From NCBI RefSeq assembly GCF_036711975.1, contig NC_091971.1, positions 441,501 to 505,500 on the forward strand: a DNA stretch of 64,000 nucleotides, in the 5' to 3' direction. Shown here piece by piece: positions 1 through 11,110 of this stretch. The DNA comes from Onthophagus taurus. Lineage: Eukaryota > Arthropoda > Insecta > Coleoptera > Scarabaeidae. Position 1 is the first letter of the stretch. Every line of letters begins with the position of its first letter. A program made the position numbers and the translations under genes. The notes under the pieces were generated by a model, which was given only the letters and a program-made list of their open reading frames with translations, was not told the origin of the DNA and did not search any database.

Positions 1-3000
1 TATGTAACTGTCAAATGTCAAATAATCGCCATTTTTTTTTGTTAAAAATTAAGATATCTCGATAACGGTTGGAGATAAAGAGATCGAGTTTGGGTTCATT
101 TTAAAGAATTTTTAATTTTCTATCCATTTATGTTAAAAAAAGAGTACCATTATAACTAAAAAAATTTTCTGGGTTGATGCTTATTAAGAAATAGATAAAT
201 ATGAATACATCCGACTCTTCCAAAAAAAATTCTTATGTGAAAAAATGCAATAAGTTGCATGTAACTGATTTTAAACAATTAAAAAGTTAGGTTAGAAACT
301 GTCAAATGTCAAAATTAAATGTAACGATTTTTTGATAACTATTGAAATGATCTTAATAAGAATCAAAAATGCTTTAATTTGATACCAAACACGATATCTT
401 TGGGTTAAAAAATGAAAAAGCTAGGTTATATGTAACTGTCAAATGTCAAATAATCGCCATTTTTTTTTGTTAAAAATTAAGATATCTCGATAACGGTTGG
501 AGATAAAGAGATCGAGTTTGGGTTCATTTTAAAGAATTTTTAATTTTCTATCCATTTATGTTAAAAAAAGAGTACCATTATAACTAAAAAATTTTTCTGA
601 GTTGATGCTTATTAAGAAATAGATAAATATGACTACATCCGACTCTTCCAAAAAAAATTCTTATGTGAAAAAATGCAATAAGTTGCATGTAACTGATTTT
701 AAACAATTAAAAAGTTAGGTTAGAAACTGTCAAATGTCAAAATTAAATGTAACGATTTTTTGATAACTATTGAAATGATCTTAATAAGAATCAAAAATGC
801 TTTAATTTGATACCAAACACGATATCTTTGGGTTAAAAAATGAAAAAGCTAGGTGATATGTAACTGTCAGATGTCAAATAATCGCCATTTTTTTTTGTTA
901 AAAATTAAGATATCTCGATAACGGTTGGAGATAAAGAGATCGAGTTCGGGTTCATTTTAAAGAATTTTTAATTTTCTATCCATTTATGTTAAAAAAAGAG
1001 TACCATTATAACTAAAAAAATTTTCTGAGTTGATGCTTATTAAGAAATAGATAAATATGACTACATCCGACTCATCCAAAAAAAATTCTTATGTGAAAAA
1101 ATGCAATAAGTTGCATGTAACTGATTTTAAACAATTAAAAAGTTAGGTTAGAAACTGTCAAATGTCAAAATTAAATGTAACGATTTTTTGATAACTATTG
1201 AAATGATCTTAATAAGAATCAAAAATGCTTTAATTTGATACCAAACACGATATCTTTGGGTTAAAAAATGAAAAAGCTAGGTTATATGTAACTGTCAAAT
1301 TTCAAATAATCGCCATTTTTTTTTGTTAAAAATTAAGATATCTCGATAACGATTGGAGATAAAGAGATCGAGTTTGGGTTCATTTTAAAGAATTTTTAAT
1401 TTTCTATCCATTTATGTTAAAAAAGGAGTACCATTATAACAAAAAAATTTTTCTGAGTTGATGCTTATTAAGAAATAGATAAATATGACTACATCCGACT
1501 CATCCAAAAAAAATTCTTATGTGAAAAAATGCAATAAGTTGCATGTAACTGATTTTAAACAATTAAAAAGTTAGGTTAGAAACTGTCAAATGTCAAAATT
1601 AAATGTAACGATTTTTTGATAACTATTGAAATGATCTTAATAAGAATCAAAAATGCTTTCATTTGATACCAAACACGATATCTTTGGGTTAAAAAATGAA
1701 AAAGCTAGGTTATATGTAACTGTCAAATGTCAAATAATCGCCATTTTTTTTTGTTAAAAATTAAGATATCTCGATAACGGTTGGAGATAAAGAGATCGAG
1801 TTTGGGTTCATTTTAAAGAATTTTTAATTTTCTATCCATTTATGTTAAAAAAAGAGTACCATTATAATTAAAAAATTTTTCTGAGTTGATGCTTATTAAG
1901 AAATAGATAAATATGACTACATCCGACTCATCCAAAAAAATTTCTTATGTGAAAAAATGCAATAAGTTGCATGTAACTGATTTTAAACAATTAAAAAGTT
2001 AGGTTAGAAACTGTCAAATGTCAAAATTAAATGTAACGATTTTTTGATAACTATTGAAATGATCTTAATAAGAATCAAAAATGCTTTAATTTGATACCAA
2101 ACACGATATCTTTGGGTTAAAAAATGAAAATGCTAGGTTATATGTAACTGTCAAATGTCAAATAATCGCCATTTTTTTTTGTTAAAAATTAAGATATCTC
2201 GATAACGGTTGGAGATAAAGAGATCGAGTTTGGGTTCATTTTAAAGAATTTTTAATTTTCTATCCATTTATGTTAAAAAAAGAGTACCATTATAACTAAA
2301 AAAATTTTCTGGGTTGATGCTTATTAAGAAATAGATAAATATGAATACATCCGACTCTTCCAAAAAAAATTCTTATGTGAAAAAATGCAATAAGTTGCAT
2401 GTAACTGATTTTAAACAATTAAAAAGTTAGGTTAGAAACTGTCAAATGTCAAAATTAAATGTAACGATTTTTTGATAACTATTGAAATGATCTTAATAAG
2501 AATCAAAAATGCTTTAATTTGATACCAAACACGATATCTTTGGGTTAAAAAATGAAAAAGCTAGGTTATATGTAACTGTCAAATGTCAAATAATCGCCAT
2601 TTTTTTTTGTTAAAAATTAAGATATCTCGATAACGGTTGGAGATAAAGAGATCGAGTTTGGGTTCATTTTAAAGAATTTTTAATTTTCTATCCATTTATG
2701 TTAAAAAAAGAGTACCATTATAACTAAAAAAATTTTCTGGGTTGATGCTTATTAAGAAATAGATAAATATGAATACATCCGACTCTTCCAAAAAAAATTC
2801 TTATGTGAAAAAATGCAATAAGTTGCATGTAACTGATTTTAAACAATTAAAAAGTTAGGTTAGAAACTGTCAAATGTCAAAATTAAATGTAACGATTTTT
2901 TGATAACTATTGAAATGATCTTAATAAGAATCAAAAATGCTTTAATTTGATACCAAACACGATATCTTTGGGTTAAAAAATGAAAAAGCTAGGTTATATG

Positions 3001-4165
3001 TAACTGTCAAATGTCAAATAATCGCCATTTTTTTTTGTTAAAAATTAAGATATCTCGATAACGGTTGGAGATAAAGAGATCGAGTTTGGGTTCATTTTAA
3101 AGAATTTTTAATTTTCTATCCATTTATGTTAAAAAAAGAGTACCATTATAACTAAAAAAATTTTCTGGGTTGATGCTTATTAAGAAATAGATAAATATGA
3201 ATACATCCGACTCTTCCAAAAAAAATTCTTATGTGAAAAAATGCAATAAGTTGCATGTAACTGATTTTAAACAATTAAAAAGTTAGGTTAGAAACTGTCA
3301 AATGTCAAAATTAAATGTAACGATTTTTTGATAACTATTGAAATGATCTTAATAAGAATCAAAAATGCTTTAATTTGATACCAAACACGATATCTTTGGG
3401 TTAAAAAATGAAAAAGCTAGGTTATATGTAACTGTCAAATGTCAAATAATCGCCATTTTTTTTTGTTAAAAATTAAGATATCTCGATAACGGTTGGAGAT
3501 AAAGAGATCGAGTTTGGGTTCATTTTAAAGAATTTTTAATTTTCTATCCATTTATGTTAAAAAAAGAGTACCATTATAACTAAAAAATTTTTCTGAGTTG
3601 ATGCTTATTAAGAAATAGATAAATATGACTACATCCGACTCTTCCAAAAAAAATTCTTATGTGAAAAAATGCAATAAGTTGCATGTAACTGATTTTAAAC
3701 AATTAAAAAGTTAGGTTAGAAACTGTCAAATGTCAAAATTAAATGTAACGATTTTTTGATAACTATTGAAATGATCTTAATAAGAATCAAAAATGCTTTA
3801 ATTTGATACCAAACACGATATCTTTGGGTTAAAAAATGAAAAAGCTAGGTTATATGTAACTGTCAAATGTCAAATAATCGCCATTTTTTTTTGTTAAAAA
3901 TTAAGATATCTCGATAACGGTTGGAGATAAAGAGATCGAGTTTGGGTTCATTTTAAAGAATTTTTAATTTTTTATCCATTTATGTTAAAAAAAGAGTACC
4001 ATTATAATTAAAAAATTTTTCTAAGTTGATGCTTATTAAGAAATAGATAAATATGACTACATCCGACTCATCCAAAAAAAATTCTTATGTGAAAAAATGC
4101 AATAAGTTGTATGTAACTGATTTTAAACAATTAAAAAGTTATGTTAGAAACTGTCAAATGTCAAA
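1..4165. repeat. Satellite-like tandem array, 428-bp unit, about 9.7 copies
   Basis: Unit starts (TATGTAACTG) fall at 1, 429, 857, 1285, 1713, 2141, 2569, 2997, 3425 and 3853, exactly 428 bp apart, so there are nine full copies and a 313-bp partial one. Copies differ at a few positions only. The array begins at the window edge, so its left end is not seen. Each unit holds the 17-mer AACTGTCAAATGTCAAA twice (unit positions 6-22 and 297-313), each preceded by a similar AAAAAGYTAGGTTA stretch, so the unit is an ancient two-part composite. The array stops at 4165, exactly at the end of the second 17-mer. No reading frame runs through it. It lies upstream of a filamin exon that begins with a splice acceptor, so it is probably intronic. 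Confidence 0.97.
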
Positions 4166-4310
4166 GTCTTGAGAGCAGTTTTACACTAGCACTGTTAGTA
4201 GAACCAACACTATACTTAAAACTAGAATCATTCGGGTTTAGCCTCACGTCTCTTAAGACGGTTTTCTACTTTTCGTTCAATAAATATTATATTGAGATTT
4301 TACTCTACTA
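4166..4310. repeat. Fragment of dispersed CTAG-rich/Tigger-like repeat
   Basis: Contains the motifs CATTCGGGTTTAGCCTCACG and GTCTCTTAAGACGG and ends in ATTGAGATTTTACT. These match the other dispersed copies near 10.9, 26.8, 30.3, 36.7 and 48.7 kb. It lies between the satellite array and the filamin splice acceptor at 4348-4349. The family is described under 25347-27171. Confidence 0.7.
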
Positions 4311-4349
4311 ACAAATTCAAATCAAAATCTAATAAAATTTCTTTTTTAG

Positions 4350-5699
4350 CTTCCAGGATGTCCATTTAGACCAATTTCAGTAGATCCATCATCTGTAAGA
4401 TTAATAGGTGGTTGGAATCAATATTTAGACGATTCTGGAAGAATTAAGTTACCAGCAAAATTGGCATTTGACGTATCAAACGCAGGTCCAGGAAACTTAG
4501 AATGTAAAATTGAAGGGAGAAAAATAAATGCTGAAAAATCCGGTTCAAGAATTCGTTTTGATTTATCCTCTGAAGGTTTAAACGCGGGCGAACACGAATT
4601 AGAAATGACTTTTTCAAATTTTGAACTTCCCGATGCGCCGAAACATGTCGTTTCTTTAGGAGATCAAGTTGTTCTTACTGGGCGTGGATTAGCGCAAGCT
4701 CAATGCGGGGAACCTGCTATATTTAACATCGACGGATCGAAAGCGGGTACTGGAAATCCCGAGGTTACTTTACACGCCGCTGATACAAATCTTCCAATTC
4801 CCGTTATGATAAGTTTAGCTGGCGAAAAAATATGGAGGGCTACTTATACAATAAACCAACCTGGAAATTATATGTTATCTGTTTTATGGGCTGGAAGACC
4901 TGTTAAAGGATGCCCGTTGATGGTCGAAGCGAAAGGAGGAGCTGACGCTTCAAAAGTATTATGTTCCGGGGAAGGTTTAAGACAAGGAGTGGTTGGGCGA
5001 GAAATCCGATCGTGGATTGACACTAGAAGAGCTGGACCAGGAGAATTAACAGCTCATTGTACCGGGCCAAGAAAAGTTGCTTACTGCGAATTGTACGATC
5101 ACGGAGATGCTACTTTTACATTAAACGTCAAACCGCAAGAACCCGGAAAACATGCGTTAACAATTAAATACGCTGGTCAACACGTCCCTGGATCACCATT
5201 CACTTTAAGGGTTGCCGGTGCTCCAGATGCTAGCAAAGTAAGATTGATAATCTTAATTTTTTTATTAATTAAATAATTTTTTATGTGGTTTTAGGTGAAA
5301 GTGTATGGTCCGGGAATTGAACATGGAGTTTTAGCAACGTTTCAATCGAGATTCATTTGCGATACTCGAGGTGCTGGTGCCGGTCAATTAACTGTTAGGG
5401 TTCGTGGTCCCAAAGGAGCTTTTAGAGTTGAAATGCAAAGGGAAAGTCAAAAAGATAGAACAATTCTTTGTAAAGTAAGTAAAAATATCTCTTTTTGTCT
5501 TCATGAGACACGCTCACGTCCGTTAGAAGTTTTAAATGATAATATTTTAAACAATTAATTTTTTTAGTATGATCCAACGGAACCTGGCGATTACAGGGTA
5601 GAAGTAAAATGGGCTGGAGAATTAGTTCCAGGTTCACCATTCCACGTTATGATTTTCGATACTCAAGAAGAACTTAGACGCTACATCAATACAATGTAG
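4350..5699 (+). CDS. jbug: Filamin-family actin crosslinker, C-terminal three exons (5' partial)
   Basis: Spliced coding segments are 4350-5237, 5295-5474 and 5568-5699 (stop TAG 5697-5699), joined in phase 0 by introns of 57 and 93 bp with GTAAG donors and TTAG acceptors. They encode 399 residues. The first exon opens after a pyrimidine-rich acceptor, so upstream exons lie left of the window or beyond the satellite; the TTG at 4461 is internal. The protein is a chain of filamin Ig-like repeats, each ending in the typical motif: WAGRPVKGCPL, YAGQHVPGSPF, WAGELVPGSPF, with GPGxxxG at repeat starts. It ends in an acidic tail, DTQEELRRYINTM, unlike the vertebrate filamin dimerisation end, which is why I favour the second insect filamin, jitterbug, over cheerio. 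Filamins crosslink F-actin and anchor membrane proteins. Family assignment is firm, orthologue choice about 60%. Confidence 0.9.
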
Positions 5700-5900
5700 A
5701 CATCAGTATATCACAATGGGAACGGAACTATTTTTATTTAAAACCTTTTTTTATCTATTTTCTCATTGTTATTAATTATTGTTCTATTTACTAACGAATT
5801 TGTTTAATTAGATTTACTATTATTACATTTTTTTATATTGTAGTTGTAATGTTTGTGTATACAATTTTAATTAAAATGATGTTACAAAAAATTATTTTTA
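5700..5900 (+). other. Filamin 3' UTR, possible ATTAAA poly(A) signal
   Basis: AT-rich sequence after the filamin stop. The only candidate poly(A) signal is the variant ATTAAA at 5870-5875. A LINE 3' end begins about 30 bp further on, so the transcript end is uncertain. Confidence 0.45.
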
Positions 5901-6197
5901 TTTATTTTTGATATGTATGTAGGAAAGCGGAGGGTATGCTACGCACACAGCACCTAGGCCCCAACGGGCCCCTTGTACATCCTCCTACACTGTCTCCAGC
6001 TACATCAACCAGCCTAAGGAATTTCCGAAGGCTAGGATACAGCTCAGAGGTGTGTTCCTGATGCCATCTGTGGTCGGCCATTCCTCTCCGAAGTCTCTCA
6101 TTCTGAGGTCTTGCAGAGTGGGGCATTCACACAAGATGTGTCGGACCGTCTCCTCGCTCTCTTTACAGAGGCGACAGAGAGGACTAACAACAAGCTT
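5901..6197 (-). pseudogene. LINE-A, 3' segment: CCHC zinc knuckle end of ORF2 and 3' UTR
   Basis: The minus-strand frame from 6197 to the stop at 6000-6002 encodes the C-terminal zinc knuckle seen after RNase H in insect LINEs (CRLC...HILCEC). It is the in-frame continuation of the minus-strand frame that breaks at 8491: the 12-bp target duplication equals four codons (LYNL), so precise removal of 6210-8490 leaves one open frame. Positions 5901-5999 are 3' UTR. No clear tail or duplication was found at the outer end. Confidence 0.85.
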
Positions 6198-6209
6198 AAG
6201 GTTATAAAG

Positions 6210-8392
6210 CCTATCTTTCTGCAAAAAGGCTTAGAAGAACTTCTCCCAATAATAATATCCCTATATATAGCTAGCTACAGCTTTAGCTATATACCCACTC
6301 TATGGAGGAAAGTAAAGGTGGTCTTCATACCCAAAGGTGGTAGGCGTTCAAACGCGGACCCCAAGGCGTACAGACCAATTAGCCTAACTTCATTTCTCCT
6401 CAAAGGGATGGAAAAGGTAATCGATCAATACCTAAGGAACGGAGTGCTTCTCACAAATCCACTCCACCCTAGCCAACATGCTTACCAGAAAGCAAAATCA
6501 ACAATTACCGCTCTCCATGCTTTGACTAGCACCTTAGAGGAGGCAATTGCAACCAAAGAGATAGCCCTTTGTGCTTTCATAGATATAGAGGGTGCGTTTG
6601 ATAACACCTCATATGAATCCATAGAGAAGGCTTTAAACGCAAAAGACATACATCCGTCGACAATCAAGTGGTGTATAGCCATGTTGAAAAGTCGGCAGAT
6701 CACAGCCAGTCTGGGAGGCGAGTCGCTGACTATAAAGGCGCTAAGAGGATGTCCCCAAGGGGGAGTGCTATCACCTCTATTATGGTGCCTGGTAGTTGAT
6801 GACTTGATGAACATCCTAACTAAAAACGGATTTAAGATACAAGGGTATGCTGATGACCTGGTAATCACAATCCGAGGTAAATATGATTCAATCATAACTC
6901 AGCTAATGCAGAAAGCCCTACTACTCACCAGTACTTGGTGCAGAAGCAATGGGCTCAGCATCAATCCCAATAAAATCGAAATAGTCCCTTTCACTCGGAG
7001 AAGGAAGCTACAAATAAAAGCACCCTCCATTGAAAGCAGAACTATTAATCTCAAAACAGAAACTAAATACCTAGGGGTAATACTTGACAGTAAACTAAAC
7101 TGGAACTCACACCTAGATAAGGTGAGGAAAAAGGCCATCATGGCAAACCAGATCTGCCGCAAGCTCCTAGGAAGGAACTGGGGTCTCAAACCACGAATGG
7201 CTCATTGGGCCTACGTAGCAATAATCAGACCCATGGTCGCCTACGCCTCATTGGTTTGGTGACCAAAAACAAAACATAAGACAGCTCAACAACAGCTGGC
7301 ACAAATCCAGCGGTTAGCATGTCTTAACATAACGGGTGCAATGAGATCCTGTCCGACGGCTGCTTTGGAAGCCCTACTCTATCACTGAAAACAGTTTCTT
7401 CACTCAAATTGATGCAGGGTAATCTCAGAGGACACCTCGAGATCCTCAAAGACCCATGTCTAAATCACCTGACTGAAATTAAAACGGACCTTATACCGAC
7501 GGAATACAATTTCAACCAACCGTATAAGGTCATATTTAGTAGCAGGGATGATTGGGCCTCAACTAAAAAGAGGAGCCCTAGCCTGGTACACCGATGCTTC
7601 AAAGACAGTAAGATCTGGAGTAGGCATGGGCATCAGTGGACCAAATAGCCACATCAAATTGCCCCTCAGCTCGGACTTAACAATTTTCCAAGCAGAAGTT
7701 CTTGCTATAAACTTCTGCACCGCTTTGAACCTACAGAAGGGACAAAAAGGTGCATCCATAAACATTTTCACAGACAGTCGGGCCGCCTTAAAGGCAATTC
7801 AGGCCTACACGTGTGGCTCCGCACTGATCAGAGAGTGCACCAACAACCTGAGAGAACTCGCTAGGGGTAATGATGTTACCCTATGGTGGGTTCCAGGTCA
7901 CAGCAACATTGAGGGCAATGAGAAGGCCGACAAGCTGGCCAAAGAGGCAGCAAACACGCCCTTCATTGGACCCCAACCTGGATGTGGACTACAAAAAAGC
8001 CACCTAAAACAAATAATCAACAACTGGGAGGCTTCAAAGATAGCCTTACGCTGGAAAGAACTTCCAGGTCACAGACAAGCGAAGAGTATGATAACACCGT
8101 CGCAAAACAAAACCAAAGAGGTTTTATGCTTCAGCAAAGGGGATCTAAAAACGCTCTCAGGCTACCTAACCGGCCATGTGCCCCTAAAATACCACCTCTT
8201 CCATATTGGACAAGCTGAGGATCAAACTTGTCGACTATGTCAGAAACTGCTGAACATATACTGTGCAATTGCGTCGCCAGAGGCCGTCTAAGGCACAACG
8301 TCTTCGGTAAAACTCCCCTGTTACCTACCGACATAAAGGTTCAAGACCTCAGGACAGTACTAAGGTTCATTAAGGACCTACATTTGCCCTAA
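6210..8392 (+). pseudogene. LINE-B copy 1 ORF2: reverse transcriptase and RNase H, broken
   Basis: Order of parts: reverse transcriptase with the GCPQGGVLSP motif and catalytic GYADDL; RNase H with WYTDASKT, FQAEVLA, FTDSRAA and GHSNIEGNEKADKLAK, which supply the D-E-D-D residues; then a zinc-knuckle start. Lesions against the copy at 12690-15141 are a TGG-to-TGA nonsense change at 7259-7261, a deletion of about 55 bp near 7381, a +1 frame change at the A5 run 7565-7569 (shared by both copies), and a 10-bp deletion near 8240 that destroys the zinc knuckle. It cannot make a working protein. Confidence 0.9.
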
Positions 8393-8469
8393 ACCTTTGG
8401 AGGGCTAAAGTTACAATAGATCTTATAGGTCGCGGTAACGAGAGGGGCCGCTCTCCTCAGCCCGGCAGC

Positions 8470-8490
8470 AATAATAATAATAATAATAAT
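8470..8490 (+). repeat. (AAT)n LINE tail microsatellite
   Basis: Seven AAT units form the 3' tail of LINE-B copy 1, directly before the second copy of its target-site duplication. Read on the minus strand it produces the artificial run of isoleucines at the break of LINE-A. Confidence 0.9.
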
Positions 8491-9705
8491 AAGGTTATAA
8501 AGATGCTTGTTTACCTTACAGTGACCCGTGACAAGTCCCGTTACAGTTCGTAGAGCGTTTCTACCAAGCCTTACGAAAGACAAGGCTGCCTCTGCTGAAG
8601 GATAATGTAATACTTCCTTAGACAGATGGCAACCCTTAACCCTATCCCACCAGTTCATGAACTTTTTGTGGGTAAAATCTTTAATTATCTCAATCTGAGT
8701 TGATAAGGACGGAGCGATTACCGGTTCAGGCGAACATGGCGCTCGCTTGGCAGCCCTTTTGGCAAGCCTATCAGGGTGCTTGTTACCTGAACAAGTCGAG
8801 TGTCCTTTTATCCATTGAAGTATGACACAGTTATGCACTGCAACCTTCTCCAATGTCAGATGACAACCCATAACAAGTCCTGAGGTAATTGTTATTCTAC
8901 TCAGGGCTAAAATAGCTTGTCTACTGTCAGTATAAATTGTAAAAGTCTTACCTACCAAGTTGGATCTGACAATAACGTCAGCGGCAAGTTGTATGGCGAT
9001 TAACTCCGCCTGTATGACGGTGGTACTTATACCTAAAGGTTCAGATACGTGGAGTCGGAGATCGTACGAGAAGACTCCGGCTCCAGCTCCTTCCCGTCTC
9101 TTTGAACCATCAGTGTAGATTTTAAGGCCGTTTTTTACCTCTACTTCTGTGGAGCTTGGGTGAGTGAGATATTTCTTCGTAAAAATGTGTTGTAGGGGTG
9201 TAAAGTCCGTTACACACTCCAGAATTGGTGAGTAATCCACCATTTCATTCCAGAGATTGGCATTTTTACTATATCTCTCACCCATTAGAATTCCTGCTGC
9301 TCGCAGTCGAGTCATGATCACCAATGCCACCTCTTGGATGAACAAATGAAGTGGCGTTAGGTTTAACATGTTTTCCATGGCTGCAGTGGGGGTAGTCCGC
9401 AGCGCACCTGTAACATACAAACACGCAAGTCTCTGTACTTTATTAAGTGCAGTAGTGGATGTAGACTGTAGGGTCTTTGACCACCATACTACTGCACCAT
9501 AAGTAAGCATAGGTCGGATTACAGCCGTGTAAATCCAGAGGGCATTTCTGGGTGACAAAGCGAATGCAACGTACGCTTTTTTTACTCTATTATCTAGGTG
9601 GGCTCTCCATGTCATTTTATTGTCAAGTGTGATGCCCAGATATTTAACTTCTTTTGACAATACCAATGGAGTATCAGCAAGGGATGGCATTCTTGATATT
9701 TTCAA
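8491..9705 (-). pseudogene. LINE-A, 5' segment: reverse transcriptase thumb and RNase H
   Basis: A minus-strand frame open from 9705 down to the insertion point. It holds the region after the RT palm (KYLGITLDNKMTW, IYTAVIRPMLTYG) and a complete RNase H with YTDGSKR, IQAELIAIQL, IYTDSRQA and a GHSTCSGN...DRLAK end. The palm with its YADD motif is missing, so the copy is 5' truncated near 9705. Sequence identity to LINE-B is low: a related but different family. It was the target into which LINE-B inserted, so it is older. Confidence 0.9.
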
Positions 9706-10777
9706 ATACTTTTTTTACTAAAAATACAATTTTTATAGGTAGTTTATAATTGAGAGGTAAATTACTATCCAATTTAGAGAAAATTGTCGTAATCATGATA
9801 AATAAAATAGTGGCAATTAAAAATTAGTGAAGAGGAGGTCGAGATTGAGTTGATTTCAAGAACCAAACGGTTTTAAGTGGAACAGATCGCTCGTTGATCA
9901 TCGCGTTAAGAAAAAAAGAATTGGGCCAATTAATTTGGCTACAGTTACGACCCGTGGTGGTCTACGCACGTAGCGGGGCCTCCGAAACGCAACAACCGGG
10001 TCGCACGCATTCCAAAATACGACCCAGATTTTTCGGTATGGTTCTTAAACATCCAAAAAGAAAACCGTTAAATTTACATTTGAAAAACAAATTTTATTAA
10101 TTTCCTTAATTTAACCCTCATCCGGTTAACTCAATGTCTAATTTACTTCGAATCCATGCTTGCGCACTTTCTCTTATAGTCTTGGGATGACATTTTAGTT
10201 GATAAGGTCATATCTACTATTAGTAAAACTTTCTCTGGTTAGAACGTTTTTAATCACCATTTTCGTTTGCTTTCAACAAAATAATAATAATTTTATGAAA
10301 AATAAAATAAATCATAACCAAAAAATAAATTTACTTTAAAAAAATACTTCAACAAAACGTTGAATACAAAATAAACAGTTTTCGTCTTCGATTCTTCGAG
10401 CGACTACAAACCCAGAAACCTTCTTTTGCCGTACGCAAACCGAGTCGACTCAAATATGTTAATCTCTTGTTATTAGCAGTATCCGTCCTAAGTTTTCAGG
10501 AAAACCTACATATTCTTGTAGGAATAATTTTTTTTATTTAAATAAACTTCAAAACGTTAAAAAGCTCACGTGGGCTGACTCCCGTACTTAAGTTAAACAC
10601 GTTTCGAGTTTTGCACGTAGGCGAATATCGTGATCTATTGCTTTTTGACGGTGAAGGCGTTTCATACAAATTGCGTCAATAAATATCGATTTAATTGAAC
10701 GTTTATGCTGTTGTAATAGACTTTATATACGAAGATTATCTTTCTGGTTTATCTCGTTATGACACATTTTGTATTTA
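9706..10777. other. Intergenic, no gene recognised
   Basis: Mostly AT-rich. A GC-richer patch at about 9870-10030 has only short open frames with no recognisable domain. I see no clear repeat or RNA gene. Confidence 0.5.
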
Positions 10778-11110
10778 CTGTAAAATCTCGATATAACGGA
10801 CTAATACGGGAATTTAGCACTGAATAATAATTAAAAGTAGAATTAACATTAGCATTAGAACTAACAATTCCGGGTTAGCCGTGCGTCTCTTAAAATGGCT
10901 AAACCCAAATGTTTCTAGTTCTAGGTTTAGTGATAGTTTTAGTGCTGGAACTAAAACTACAACTAACACTAGACCTACAACTAGAAATAGTTAGGTTTAG
11001 CCTCACGTCTCTTAAGACGGTGAAACCCGAATGGTTCTAGTTCTAGGTCTAGTGTTAGTTTTAGTACTAGAACTAAAAGTAGAACTAACACTAGACCTAG
11101 AAGCGTTATA
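10778..11110. repeat. Dispersed CTAG-rich/Tigger-like repeat copy
   Basis: It opens with CTGTAAAATCTCGATATAAC, close to the CAGTAAAACCTCGATATAA terminus at 25347. It then carries GTCTCTTAAGACGG and the degenerate hexamer track TTCTAGGTCTAGTGTTAG on one side with its reverse complement on the other, so the inner part can fold back. No right terminal repeat is seen. Confidence 0.7.

Larger units (their letters stand above)
6210..8490 (+). mobile_element. LINE-B copy 1: 5'-truncated RNase H LINE inserted in LINE-A
   Basis: A 2281-bp plus-strand insertion flanked by the direct repeat AAGGTTATAAAG at 6198-6209 and 8491-8502. It is 5' truncated inside the reverse transcriptase domain, has a short 3' UTR after the stop at 8390-8392, and ends in an (AAT)n tail at 8470-8490. 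An (AAT/TAA)n tail and a reverse transcriptase plus RNase H layout fit the I/LOA/R1 group of non-LTR retrotransposons; I cannot fix the clade by eye. It is closely similar to the minus-strand copy at 12662-15143. Confidence 0.93.

Noticed and set aside
1-4165. CRISPR-like or telomeric repeat interpretation of the array
   Set aside because: 428-bp near-identical units without spacers, in a eukaryotic context with no TTAGG runs: an ordinary satellite or tandem duplication.
4461-4463. TTG as the start of the filamin frame
   Set aside because: The frame is open upstream to a good splice acceptor at 4348-4349 and the residues before it continue a filamin repeat.
6111-6209. Apparent N-terminal extension of the plus-strand reverse transcriptase frame
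   Set aside because: These codons lie on the antisense of LINE-A and the duplicated target; the LINE-B insert starts at 6210, so the fusion frame is accidental.
8389-8502. Isoleucine-run tail of the minus-strand frame ending at 8389
   Set aside because: It is the (AAT)n tail and 3' UTR of the inserted LINE read backwards, not protein sequence of LINE-A.
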